DNA of 64,000 bases from the NCBI GenBank assembly GCA_964017235.1, contig OZ024929.1:113197793-113261792 (forward strand), in the 5' to 3' direction. The notes under the pieces were generated by a model that had not been told where the DNA came from, made no database searches, and saw nothing but the letters and a program-made list of their open reading frames with translations. The translations under genes and the position numbers were made by a program. This DNA comes from Sabellastarte sp. h YS-2021 (Eukaryota; Annelida; Polychaeta; Sabellida; Sabellidae). Positions 1 through 10,993 of the stretch are shown piece after piece. Within the stretch, counting starts at the first letter, position 1. Each line of letters starts with the position of its first letter.

Positions 1-758
1 GTAATTCGTATAACAACAAGTTAAAATTGTTATATCTGGTGTGACCCCAGTGGTAAAGTACAAAATAGTTTCATAAATCTACCTTCTAATTAAAAATAAT
101 CAAAGATATATTTTAGTTTGGGGTTTCCATTCCATTATAAAAAGAACTACCAGGTACATCCTTTCTGTTTGATTTCTGCAGTACTACCTTTCATCACTAA
201 ACTTAAGAACTACAATGTGAGCAAAGCTACAGAAATTTACTGAACTTTGTTGGTGAATTAAGGCTGGGATTATGGTGAAATAATGGACACATACAATGCT
301 AATTAAGTGAAAGCATAAAGACTGAATATCTGTTAAAAATGCTGGAAATACCATATTTGGAAAGAAAACAGTTGCATATTTTCCAACTTTCCTGGAAATA
401 TTTCATCCTTATTACTTCCTTTGAATTATATTTCCTCTGAAAAAATGTACTGTGGCCTACTTGGTAACACACTTCCCTAGGAATACAGGGGATGTGGGAT
501 TGGATCCCAAGTACAGGAAGATTAATATAGTGGCTGATGATTTCAATTAAATATTAACACACCAGTCATTAAGTTTGTATTAGTATCACTGTAACATTGG
601 AAATGTTATCCTTTGACAAAGATATAACTGATGCTGGTAAAACAATAATGGCTTATGACCCTAAACATATTTCAACCGGAAAAGTTACAATAAAGACATC
701 TGCTTTAACTAAATAAACTTGCACAGTTAAATATGACACTTTTCATTTGTTTTAACAG
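1..758. other. AT-rich non-coding flank
   Basis: No convincing gene is seen. The only recognisable content is a decayed tRNA-derived SINE head near 447-545, listed separately. The last bases (about 740-758) form a pyrimidine-rich tract ending in AACAG, read here as a possible splice acceptor for the candidate exon that follows. Confidence 0.5.
447..545 (+). repeat. Decayed tRNA-derived SINE head
   Basis: A tRNA-like stretch has an A-box-like segment (tggcctacttggtaac, from about 452) and a B-box-like segment (ggattggatccc, ending about 508), with spacing expected of an RNA polymerase III internal promoter. It aligns by eye with the SINE head at 15466-15536, including 'taacacactt' and 'cctagga', and the downstream 'agtggct' also recurs at 21738. 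No 3' tail or target duplication was found, so it is called a relic. Confidence 0.5.
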
Positions 759-932
759 TTGGGGGCACTCTCTTCTATTCTATTCTGTACTTTTATGGCG
801 TTTAATCTCTGTCAGGAAGACTCTAAGGTGCAACACCAAAATCCAATTCACAAAATCAAGACAAGTACCACGGAGACGCCGCATAGAGTGTATGCTAAGT
901 TGGGAAAGCCTTTTGAAGAAATACGATTTTAA
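759..932 (+). CDS. Candidate 3'-terminal coding exon, unknown gene
   Basis: After a polypyrimidine tract and CAG (756-758), a frame of exactly 57 codons plus TAA (930-932) opens in phase 0. It would encode one hydrophobic stretch (GALSSILFCTFMAFNL) followed by a polar, Thr/Lys/His-rich tail ending KPFEEIRF. That layout fits the end of a membrane protein whose upstream exons lie before this window. Codon composition is less AT-rich than the flanks. I recognise no family. An overlapping frame is also open over 733-996 but gives a less protein-like product. It could be a chance ORF. Confidence 0.3.
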   Translation: MGALSSILFCTFMAFNLCQEDSKVQHQNPIHKIKTSTTETPHRVYAKLGKPFEEIRF

Positions 933-3900
933 CCTTTTTCTGAAACAGGCGAGAGTTGGGGCAAAATGGACCTCATCAGGTATATTATTCCAATAAGGGA
1001 ATATCAGTAATTCTCATATTTTGTGACTGAAGCTGGTTTTGTTACTACCACTACAGATGCAAGAGCCAAATAATCATTTACTAAACTTGATCACTGATAG
1101 GCCACAAACTTTTGACAATAGTTTTCCCTATTAGATGCCTGACTCAAAGTAATTTTTGTAGACTTGTGTGGTAAATTTATTAACACCTTGGCCCATATTC
1201 ACTAACATTCCTATTCTTAGAATAAGTATTTTCTTTGAAAAAAATCTAAGAATAAGAAAAAAGTTTTAAAGATGTGCCGTGTTTTTTTCTACAAATAATA
1301 GTTTCATGTTCATCAACAAGTTAAATATTAATTCTATATGCTTTCTATGCAGCCATTGCATTTAATGTGTCATTACCACCTTTAAAACTCTTAAAAATTC
1401 CAATAAATTTTAAAATTCTGATTTTTAGAAATATATCTTATTTGAAAAAAAATTCTTGGAAAATTCTAAGAATAACAGTAATTTGAAGTATAAGAATGTT
1501 AGTAATGTGGCCCCAAGAACATATTTTTAGAAGAACTATAGTACATAAAGCCTTATCAAAAATAATGTCATCTTTGTCAGCTGACTAAACATTTTCTCAC
1601 TGACTGTTCAAGATCAGAATCTGAACTTTTATCCAATCAATATCTTTACTGAGAAGTAGTTGTCCTTTTGTACCTTGATACAAAACAGAAAACCAAATGG
1701 GTGTAGTTCTTTTTTTCTTTACACTTGAAGTAATAACTCCATATCTACTGTCCCCATGAGGTGTAGTAGAAGATTCTGAGTCTTATCACTCCATTCAGTG
1801 TGGTAGTCTTACTTTGATCCACCTAATGGCATTAGACATGGCAATAATCTTTTTATCAACAAGATACTTTTGCCTGACATGACATCATCAGTGACTGTCA
1901 AAACAGAAAAAATAGGTTCGGGTGTAAGAAATTTTTTTCAAATTTTTCAATGATACTGACAGTGCATTACTATTTTACTTCATGACTTTTCATTCGAAAA
2001 TATGTTTATAACCTCTTTCACCCTAGCTATCAATGCAACATGTTGGAAATTAATATTTTCAGACTTATTGCAGAAGTCCAATACTGCTATGTGAAACATA
2101 TTAATGCTTGTTAATTAGATTGATAATAAGGTGCCAAAAATCAAATAGACTTTTATGATAAAAACAAATAAGTACTGATCACTCAGACTTGCTGGACCCT
2201 TAAATTTTTATATTTCAGTCTTTAAGTCATTTTACTAGATGCCAAAATGTTTCTATACACAATATATTTTCTCTATGGTGTAGCATACATATTCTCTTAA
2301 TATATTATTCTCAAGAATATTATTTGTGAAAGAACACTTTTGCAACACTTTCCAAAGTCACACTTTTACTAACTTGATAGTTTTTTCTGATATCTAAAAT
2401 CAACATTTTCATGGCAATTATGAGTCAGCAGAGTTGGCTGACAAAACTCTATATGCGTTTACAAATAATGTGACTGGACTGCACCAAGTAGACAGGAGTA
2501 TATAGACATAATCCACAGCACAGGATTAAGTCAATTTGCTGTATCCTCCCTGCTCATATATTCTCCAAGTAGTGTGGTTTATGACTCTGTCTTGCACTTG
2601 CCAACTCTATTACAAAAACAGCAAAGGACCTCAGACTGGAATAAGAATGAAGAAACACCAGACACTCTCTTTTACTATTGTTAATGAAACTTATTGAATT
2701 ACTCATGGATTTTCATGATAGTCATCCAAACACAATATCATTCCAAACAGTGCTGTTGTCATGATAATTAAAAAGTTTTGTTTAATGTTTTACAAGTAAA
2801 TACGGTGGTCCAGTAACTTGAATGCCAGTGTTATTTATGTGTGAAATACAGAATTCTCCTATGGAGGAATACAGGAAATCCCCTTTAAACATTTAAAATA
2901 AATGTTTCATCCATTGAAGGTCTTTTCCACTAAAACTACCCAATTATCTTGAACTTGTCGTTTTGTTGAAGTATTTTTCCTGTCTTTTAATATTCTACAT
3001 AACAGATGGAGTTGTATTTATTAGGAATATTACTTGAATAATGACAAATATTTTAAAATGTTACAATGGTAAAGACAAACAAATAGCATCATTGTTCATA
3101 TTTGGATGTCATGTTTTTTCCCTTTATTCATGGCAAAATTACAAATGTACATCACTTTTTTGACCAATCTTTATTTTCAGGTATAACACTTAGTAGGGGA
3201 TAACAGAAAAAGTTGCCCTTTGAAAAATAAAAAGTGTATTTCAAGATAACAATTGCATTATTTTGTGTCTGTTAAAATATACAACTTAGGTAAATATCAA
3301 GATCCATTAAAATATAGTATAATGAACTGTAAGAGCTGATTTTTTTTACATCTGATACTGCACAGAAATAAAGTTATCTAAATTAAACTAGTTTTTTTTT
3401 ACATGAAAATACTGTATATTGAGCATAGGTACAGAAAATTAAAAAAATTGTGGTTATCTATTTCATAAATAAAAATATTTGTTAAGATGGACCATTTGAA
3501 CCCCATAACATTCTTCTGTCCGGTAACGCGTCATAAGTGACCTACTTTGAACGAGGTCGAATCAGTAAGGTATAACAAAACTAAATAATTTATTCCCAAA
3601 TTTATTCCTTTATTTACAGTAATAATTCTTACAAATATATATGTGTTAACAGTACTTACATAAATTTTTTTTTTTTAATTTCATGGTTTCTATGTCACAA
3701 ACAAAGTTTGTTTTCACTTAAAAAGAAAAGGTCCCGGATTTGCCGGACAAATGAATAGACACAAATAATTTTAATTCACAATATACTAATACAATGACTA
3801 AATCGTGGCTAATATAAAATAATATAATATAAAAATAAATAACCAAACCACTTGTATATTGAATGTTACTTTAATTGTCCACGTATTATGTCATTAGATT

Positions 3901-4250
3901 ATTAAAAGATCTAAAAACCTTGCCATTCTAACCTCCCCATACACCATAGCATTTACACTGGGCCTGAATTGCATCACTAATGACACAGTTCACTGAACAT
4001 ACACTGCTATAAAATACATATCATCAGCAAATTCATTATGGCCATGTTTTCAATGTACATACAACAAGTGTTATCCCAGTTTTTGGCACTAATCACTTCC
4101 TCCTATTTCCTGGGTGTTCATTATGAGAGTTCTGTACACATGTGGCTATGTCTTATATGACCTTTACTGAATGCTAGAGTATGGAAAATGAACAGCTTCG
4201 TGAGTGAAATTTTCCACTGAGAGAATCCCCTTATTATTCTTTAAATTGTT
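933..4250. other. AT-rich non-coding region
   Basis: No gene is seen over about 3.3 kb. It holds a MITE-like inverted-repeat element at 1190-1512 and otherwise unstructured AT-rich sequence with several poly-T and poly-A runs (for example near 3665). A short inverted match (tgtccgg near 3518, ccggaca near 3741) may mark another small decayed element. Confidence 0.45.
1190..1512. mobile_element. MITE-like element with terminal inverted repeats
   Basis: The left end (ggcccatattcactaacattc) and right end (gaatgttagtaatgtggcc) are imperfect inverted repeats of about 20 bp enclosing about 320 bp of AT-rich non-coding DNA. The interior is rich in the word 'taagaata' and its complement, so much of it can fold on itself. 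There is no ORF. A target duplication could not be fixed because the flanks (cttgg / ccaag) extend the inverted repeat. A class II non-autonomous element is the likeliest reading; the superfamily is unknown. Confidence 0.45.
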
Positions 4251-4500
4251 GGGGCTGTATTCACAAAGAAGGATTAAACCGATTAAATCTTTGGATTAAA
4301 TTGAACTTCTTTAAAAGTTAAGCTAATTTTAGATTAAGTGCTGCAGATTCAACTATATTTAATCAAAAATTTAATCCATTTTGATGGGTGGATTAAAAGT
4401 TAAGCCAAAAAATCAGCTTACTTTCTCTTTAAATACCAAATCCAATTTTTGGATTGATGAGCTAATTTTCGCAGATGTTTTGCTAATCCCTTTTTTTTCT

Positions 4501-4905
4501 AAACCCTGATAAAACAGAATTCATAGTCTTTGGTGCCAAAGACAGATACAAATGGCTCAGTGACTCATTTCCTGTCAATATCCTGGGTAATTGTCTCTCT
4601 CCCACAGATGTTGTATGCAATTTGGGTGTTCTGTTTAATGCAAAGTTCTGTTTCACCAATCAGGTAAATTCTGTCATCAAATCTTGTTTTATTAGCCTCA
4701 GGGACCTTCATCGTATCAGGAGGTGTCTCTCCATTGATACATCAGTGGTGATTGCAAATGCTCTGGTCAGCAGTCATTTGGATTATTGCAATTCTCTATT
4801 TCGCAGTTTGTCATCCCATAATGCTACCAGGCTCCAATATGTTCAAAATGCTCTTGCACGGTTTGTCACCGGTGCTTCTAAGTACACTCACATCACATCC
4901 AGCAG
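4501..4905 (+). pseudogene. Non-LTR retrotransposon RT 3' fragment (CR1/Rex1-like)
   Basis: The frame reads through the C-terminal part of a CR1/Rex1-type reverse transcriptase: a 'NPDKTEF' thumb-like start, then a NLGVLF segment, SCF..LRDLHRIR, and the hallmark LVSSHLDYCNSL followed by LQYVQNALARFVTG. These motifs are seen in the sequence; the clade assignment rests on family knowledge. Palm catalytic motifs, endonuclease and 3' tail are absent, and the frame runs out soon after 'YTHIT'. It is a dead fragment truncated at both ends. A region starting 'ggggctgtattcacaaag' at 4250 just upstream resembles a separate small repeat. Confidence 0.65.
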
Positions 4906-5323
4906 CACACCAAAACATGATTAATTCTTTTCTGTAAACAATTACAACAAATACCACTTATATCAATTCCTCATTTGATGCTCATTTATTAATTACCTTT
5001 ACAAGATGTACACCCATAGTAAACTATAAAACAAAAGCTGGGTAATGGGTGAGTGGGTGTGATATTCCTTCGTAAGGAATCCATCAAAGTTAACATTTAT
5101 TATGTCAACTGTAGAACTCTGTTAAATAGAAATGCTTTTTAAGTAAAAGTAACTTCTTGGAGTGTGTTTTCCAAAAAAATTGGATCTTGTTATCTGGTAT
5201 TCTCTGTTAAGTAGAAGTCATTTAATGACCCCTTGAGATTTAACTTGAGATTATTACTTTTATTTCTCTTATTATCATCCATATCAATACAAATATCTTC
5301 ACATTTCCATCTATTTGTCACAC

Positions 5324-5683
5324 CTAAAAGAATTTCTTTAAATGTAAACTTCTTATGCATTTATAATTTTTACCAATGTTATTGAACAGTAGTCTGATCA
5401 GCAGAAATACAAAGAACACAATTTTTACATTTAGTCCACTTAGGAATTTCTTTTGTAACAGACTCCATTGTTTTGTATTCTGTTGGCATGTCATACCCTT
5501 TTTATCCTTGAAGACACTCGTGTATGTACACGTTTTATAGCATGCTACATTTTCAGGTCTGAGTTTTGGTTCTTGTATGTTGAAGACAAAGGTGACAGCC
5601 AAACAATAAACTCTATTGACTGCTGTCACACCTCGACCACAGAAGAGATTTTTATTATGAAAAAACCTCACTGCTATTGGAAA
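5324..5683 (-). CDS. Candidate exon, cysteine-containing, unknown
   Basis: On the minus strand an open frame ends with TAG at 5324-5326 and can be entered through an acceptor-like CAATAGCAG near 5675-5683. The product has a CGRGV....RVYC segment followed by C-x3-C and a later hydrophobic stretch (VKIVFFVFLLIRLLF). The CGRGV..C pattern is loosely like a thrombospondin type-1 repeat, but the tryptophans typical of that fold are missing, so no function is assigned. It may be a terminal exon of a gene lying to the right on the minus strand, or chance. A shorter plus-strand ORF over the same bases looks less protein-like. Confidence 0.25.
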   Translation of the reverse strand, partial: FPIAVRFFHNKNLFCGRGVTAVNRVYCLAVTFVFNIQEPKLRPENVACYKTCTYTSVFKDKKGMTCQQNTKQWSLLQKKFLSGLNVKIVFFVFLLIRLLFNNIGKNYKCIRSLHLKKFF

Positions 5684-5689
5684 GAATTA

Positions 5690-6514
5690 CTTTGAAGCTT
5701 TTCTATCATTTTCCCAATTTTTACTTTGTTTTCTTTGTTACTTGTTACATCTAAATGTATAAGACATATAACTTGTATTAAAACTTTCACAAGAAAAGGG
5801 TGTGGGACAAACTTGCTCAGCATATAGAATAAAATACTCTTATTTATGGCTCCATGCATAGTGGTTATATAACCCTACAATTTAAATATTAATGAAGACA
5901 ATAAAAATAAAATGACGGAAAAGGACAAAGCATTCATCACACAAACATCATGCACCCAAAAATGCCCCATTTCTCTGTAGTCAATCTTTTATAACAATTG
6001 TATATTAAAACTTCCTCTAATCTTAAAATTATATTCTAATCCACTTACTGAACTGTATATCTTAAATCTTGCACACAAAACATCACTTTCCAAAAAGAGC
6101 AAGAATGTCTATTGTTCATCAGCAAATATGTGACTCTTTCAAAGCTTTAGAGAAGAATAGTTGAGCAAAATAAATGTCTTTGTCGCCCACATTCATCTTG
6201 TATATTTATACACTTTTGGTGCTGAAACTATTTATAATTGTAAACAATTTCAGTGACAAACTGCTGGTACAAAACTGCAGTTATAAATACACTTTTTGTG
6301 ATATATATATTTCAGGCAATTTCTGCCGTGCTGCAGTCACACACAGAGAGAAAGGGAGTATGTAATTGGTCGCTGCTGGTGATTATTACAGCAGAAAAAA
6401 AGCACCCCTCTTGCTGTCTCAGGGCAAAATGCATATACATATTCATAGCCATGAAGCAGAAGCCCTACTTATGGAGATGTGTATGAGAGAGGAAACACAG
6501 GAGCGGGATGGAAC
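5690..6514. other. Upstream region / 5' UTR of the SLC10 gene
   Basis: No convincing coding sequence. A pyrimidine-poor 'tatatatatttcag' at about 6303-6316 could be the acceptor of a 5'-UTR exon. Short upstream ATGs (for example at 6451 and 6477) lead to early stops; the one at 6477 overlaps the main start and could act as an upstream ORF. No strong core promoter was recognised. Confidence 0.35.
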
Positions 6515-7213
6515 ATGGATACAGTCTGCTGGCTTCTAAATTCTCATCTTCTTGTCATTAAATATATCCTGCTTCTCACTTATATTACCAGTGGATATTT
6601 ATTTCACTTTGTGGATAGTCAACCAGGTCCTTCAGCTCTGAAGCTTATAGACGATCGTAGCTTCGCCGAAGATTTTCATATGTCTTGGCAACTTCCAATA
6701 TTGGACCAGGTTCTGGAGGATTCAAATCTCAAGATTACTTTCAACTGCTCCTTCAAAAATGGAAGAGACGAAGATATTACCCTTAACAAGACCCTTGCTC
6801 CGCTTTTTGCTATCATTAAAGCTACTGAGACCAGGGTAGTTGTGCCTAAGCCCAGCGGTGACAACAACGTCAACACCACAAAGTCAGAAGATAACAGCAC
6901 CCTGAAATTTACTGTGGACTGTTCTAAGCGTTCACATAACTTCTGGATACACACAAATACTGTGGGTCGCAGTTTGCTGAGGATGCAGATCTCCAATCCC
7001 AGTAAACTACTGTACAATGCGGATATGGATGTCCCCGTAACCCGCCAGGTACGCATGCCGGATCTTGCTTTTGACTGTGCCACGCCTGTCATCATGCTAC
7101 TGGTCACCTTCAGTGTGGGCTGTGTTACTGACCTCCAACAGATGAGGACATTGAGAAGTCAGCCCATTCCCATCCTCATAGGCCTCATCAGCCAGTTATT
7201 TGTCATGCCCTTG
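6515..7213 (+). CDS. SLC10-family transporter, exon 1 (N-terminal half)
   Basis: This exon encodes residues 1-233 of a 532-residue membrane transporter related to sodium/bile-acid cotransporters. Start: ATG at 6515 has A at -3 and G at +4; the frame opens upstream only with GTG. Residues 11-35 form a signal peptide. Residues 36-185 form an extracellular domain with N-glycosylation sequons (NCS, NKT, NTT, NST) and three cysteines. The first transporter helix follows (CATPVIMLLVTFSVGCVTDL, 188-207), then a second hydrophobic stretch ending FVMPL. The donor is TTG|gtaagc at 7213/7214, phase 0. A long N-terminal ectodomain points to the SLC10A3/SLC10A5 side of the family rather than the NTCP/ASBT bile-acid carriers. 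The substrate cannot be told. Confidence 0.85.
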
Positions 7214-8683
7214 GTAAGCCCAATTACGTATAAATCTTGTGTTAGACTCTATGTGACTAGAAACCTTTAATACCCAAAGGATCTGTTTCTAGATATGGCT
7301 CAAGCTTCTACAAAATAGTTATATTCTAACACCTGTTGACTTACATTGACTAAAGTGATGCAGGCTGTTTAAGTCAAATACTGTAATTATTGGGATGTGA
7401 AACTAGAAAGATATTACCTGTATATTTAAATTTTCTTAAATTTCTCAAAATTTCTTAACCATAGCAAAAAGTTTTAACTATTGTGCTCTGTAATAAATAT
7501 TATACATATTTATACTAATAGTGCTGCTATTCATAGGAGGGTTGAAGAAAATTTTTTGTGTCAGATACTAAAATATAATGATTTGCGACAACATAATATT
7601 ATTATACACAAGCTGCATTTTTTGTCATAAAATATACAAGAAAAGAATTAAATCTGAGATCAAAAGATGTCTGGGACATACAATGTGTATAAAAATGGTG
7701 TAATATGATTATTTTGGCTCACATTAGTTTCTGACTACAAAGCTAATGGTTACTTCCTCTGTCTGCTAAAACTCAGAAATAGAGCTGTAGAGACTTTCAG
7801 TCTCAAAGGACACGTTCACCATTGTAAGTGAAAACGTAGAGTGGACTTAAGTGAGAACCTAATAATCTATATTTTGTACAAAATCCATGACATGTGCTAA
7901 TGACTTTTATCAACTGTTCAACATTATATTCATTCAGACAGCCCACTTTTATGCAGTATTATAGTTAGTTGGGATATTGAGTGGTTATATTTTGAATTTG
8001 CATTGACATTGTGGGAGATTAAAGCCTCTGAACAGCAGCTGTGGCTTCTATTTTGTGTCTTTAGGCGAGACATTCTGCTCCTACCAATGAATTCCATCAG
8101 TGGTAAAAAATACTAAAGCAGCCTCCATAAAAGGGTTGGACTAGGCTAAAAACAAGTGCCTTAAAACCTGTGTAAACCACAATATAACCTTGTTAGAGCT
8201 ACCTTATTTGACTCAGAGATAGAATGCTCCAAGCAAGATTTATTTGTGACTGAAACACCCACAACTTTCCTTTATTACAAAATTGTAACAAGGTCAAACT
8301 TAGCCAACATTTCATGCCTAAGTGTGGAATTTTGGACAATATTTTTGTTTAAATGCAATGCAATGAATAAAGTTAAACACAGATCTCAAGCTAGACCTGA
8401 GTAAAGATAACACCATATAGACTTGGTGTGGCAGACTAAACAAGTTCATTAGATAAGAGACACTGTTTGTCAAGATTATTAAAAATTGGTGTCAAAAGTA
8501 AACCTTTTACTCCACCAATTTTTTAATAAAGGACCAAAATTGAACAATTAAGACTACCTGAAATATACTCCAAAAGCTTCTTAACAAAAAATCATAAATT
8601 AAATTATCATTTCTCCCTCTTATACTCACATCAGCCTTTTCTGATGAGGTCCCCAAATATGTGAATTGGATTAGAAAAGCCAT

Positions 8684-9780
8684 CAGTGCCCGTGAACGGG
8701 CTCTGTGTCAGCTGACTGTGTGGCTTGAGTTTTAGAGTAGAAGTGAAGGAAGAAAAGGACACAAAAACTGTACCCTGCAAATGGCATTCCAAAGTAAAGT
8801 GTACCATGTTTGAGTAAAATGTAGGTGGAAAAGATATTGAAACAAAATATTGTAAATGCATTAGTATTCGGGTTACAAATGATCTATTTAACAGTGAGAG
8901 CATGATAATAGCTATTGCTCATCTATGCCATGAGCTACACATCTGCAATTTTACTATGTTATAGCTGATTCAAAAGTAGATGAAAACACATTAAATAAAA
9001 TTCTCCAAATGCAATAGTTTACAAGATACAACTAATTTACTCAACAGTGAAAACTTCAAAATAGCTATTGCTCAGCTATGCAATGAGCTATAAATCTGCA
9101 ATTTTACTATGTTATGGCTGACCTAAAAGTAGGCGAATAAAATATTTAAATAAAATACTGTAGATGCAATAGGTTTCAAGTTACAACTTATTTACTCAAC
9201 AGTGATAACCTCAAAGTAGCTATTGCTCAGCTATGCCATGAGATACAGGTCTGCAATTTTACTATGTTATAGCTGACCCAAAAGTAGCTGAATAACATAT
9301 GTATACGAAATTCTGTAAATGCAATAGTTTTCAAGTTACAAGTCATTTTACTCAGACAGAGGTTACTGAAAAGTCAAAAAGTAGCTATTACTCACTTAGC
9401 TATTAAGATAGACACCCAAGTTAACTCACCATGTGGTAGCTATTCAAAAATGAGCTGAATATCATATTTTAACAAAATGCTCTAAATGCAATACTTTTCA
9501 AGTTATAAGTGATTCAGTGCATGATTTCATGAATTTTAATGCATTAAAAATTATTTTAAAAATTCATAAAAGAATAATTAAGAAAGATCCAAGTCTGATA
9601 CTCACACAAGGGAATCTACTTGTGGCCTAGTAGGCTAGTACATATGTGCAAGATATGAGAGAAATCCCTGCAATAGTCGATGAGAAAATGTGATGAAGTG
9701 TTGAAATTTTCACACTTAGCGTGGGGGGTACCTCACTTATAATGGCTCTAGCAAACAGACGAACAAACAGATCTGCATGC
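8684..9780. mobile_element. Tandem-repeat-cored element, 155-bp family (copy 1)
   Basis: Begins with an imperfect hairpin (agtgcccg-tgaa-cgggctct) and 'gtgtcagctgact', then a head of about 200 bp. Next come about four diverged 155-bp units, each carrying the phrases 'actcaacagtga', 'gctattgctcagctatg', 'ttactatgttatagctga' and 'aatgcaatag'. It ends with a variant unit containing 'ctcacttagctatt' and a tail reaching about 9780. The same head, units and terminal variant unit recur at 31813-35090. There is no ORF. It looks like a non-autonomous element; part of the tail (about 9535-9780) is shared with 55320-56350. Confidence 0.55.
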
Positions 9781-10103
9781 CTTGAACAATTTTCATCCTA
9801 GATAGATAAGCTATCTTTTAAAAGAAACAGCATGTCTCTGGGTCTTGTAGTTTTGGAGGAGAAGTCATTCACGCGGACGCGTACACGTACACAGACGCCG
9901 CAGAGTGATGCCATTATGTCAGCTGACATAAAAATCAGTCACACTCTGTCACATCTTTGCCCTACTAAACCGTAACCAAGGCTGAACCGAATGTTTCAAA
10001 ATGTTGATACACCAAATCTTGCATTTTTTTCTGTGTAAATTGTAGTGAGAGTTATATTTCTAGTCTTTCTGGATACTGTTTTATAAATGCCAGCACACCA
10101 ATT

Positions 10104-10334
10104 GTAAAAATTTTATTGTAATTTAACTTTTTATAAGTTAAATACTTACCTTATCCTCACTAGTGCTTACGTGTTAGCGGGAGCGTACATGGACGACCAG
10201 ACGAGAATATTGTTTTTAAAAACGAATATCCTTGTCGGTACCAGTATGTATGCACATGACTGCGCATGCGCCTACACTGGAATAACCCCTATTAGCCTCA
10301 CTTTTAATTTTGGGAGTCAATACGTTGTATTGTA
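10104..10334. mobile_element. Detached terminal repeat of DIRS element-2 family
   Basis: About 231 bp match the left end of DIRS element 2 (36116-36346) with only about two differences seen by eye. The match starts at the same outer base (gtaaaaatttta) and stops at 'cgttgtattgta'. It includes 'cttaccttatcctcactagtgcttac' type terminal sequence but no gag, pol or recombinase. The near identity means it arrived recently relative to other repeats here. Confidence 0.8.
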
Positions 10335-10742
10335 TCTGATATGATTGTCAAACCAGCTGTAACAAATGCAGAAAAAAATTTCAAAACCTGTCCACAAATA
10401 CAAAAGTTATGAATAATGAAAATGCAGATGTTTGCTAACGATACCTCTGATTCTGATAAAAGTTTGAGAATTGTACAAAAGAGAATTTGTTTTGTGTCAG
10501 TTCACTTCATTGTAGGTGCAAATAGACAAGGTATACCTTACAAGTTCCAAGTTTATTGTCAAATTTTAATCACTTGTCAGCACATACAGGTCTTCAGAAT
10601 TAAGATAATCCACCACATTTTTCATTGTTACAAAATTAAGAAAATATGTTGATGTTCCAAACATAAACATATTTTTGCAGACTTTTATCCCACCACATTG
10701 TCTGCCCCATTTACACTTGTCAGGATTACACAAAGGAAAAAA

Positions 10743-10977
10743 AGGGGCCACGGTGGCAGAGTGGTAACACTCTCGCCTCCCACCACTGAGGCCGGGGTTC
10801 GATCCCCGTCATGGCCTTAAGTGGGAAAGCTGGTAGTTGCTTGCCGTTGGTCGGCAGTTTACAGTACAGAACCCTAGCGAACTGTATGTACTGGTTTCCT
10901 CTGCCCTTCCAACTACCCGTTGTGATATGACCTGTACAGTGTTGAAAGCGACGTAAAACCCCAAATAAATAAATAAA
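10743..10977 (+). mobile_element. Complete tRNA-derived SINE with target duplication
   Basis: A tRNA-like head has A box (tggcagagtggtaac) and B box (ggttcgatcccc), then a body of about 150 bp, then a tail of aaat repeats (aaataaataaataaat). The tail region 'gttgaaagcgacgtaaaac' is typical of conserved-core SINE 3' domains. Perfect 16-bp direct repeats (tacacaaaggaaaaaa) flank it at 10727-10742 and 10978-10993, evidence of LINE-type target-primed insertion. No intact tRNA cloverleaf is claimed. It lies in SLC10 intron 1 in the sense direction. Confidence 0.85.
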
Positions 10978-10993
10978 TACACAAAGGAAAAAA

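Noticed and set aside
6479..6514. Start of the SLC10 protein at 6479
   Set aside because: The codon at 6479 is GTG; the first in-frame ATG with a good context is at 6515 and begins the signal peptide.
10744..10815. A genuine tRNA gene
   Set aside because: A and B boxes are present, but the sequence continues into a SINE body and aaat tail inside a 16-bp target duplication, so it is the SINE head.
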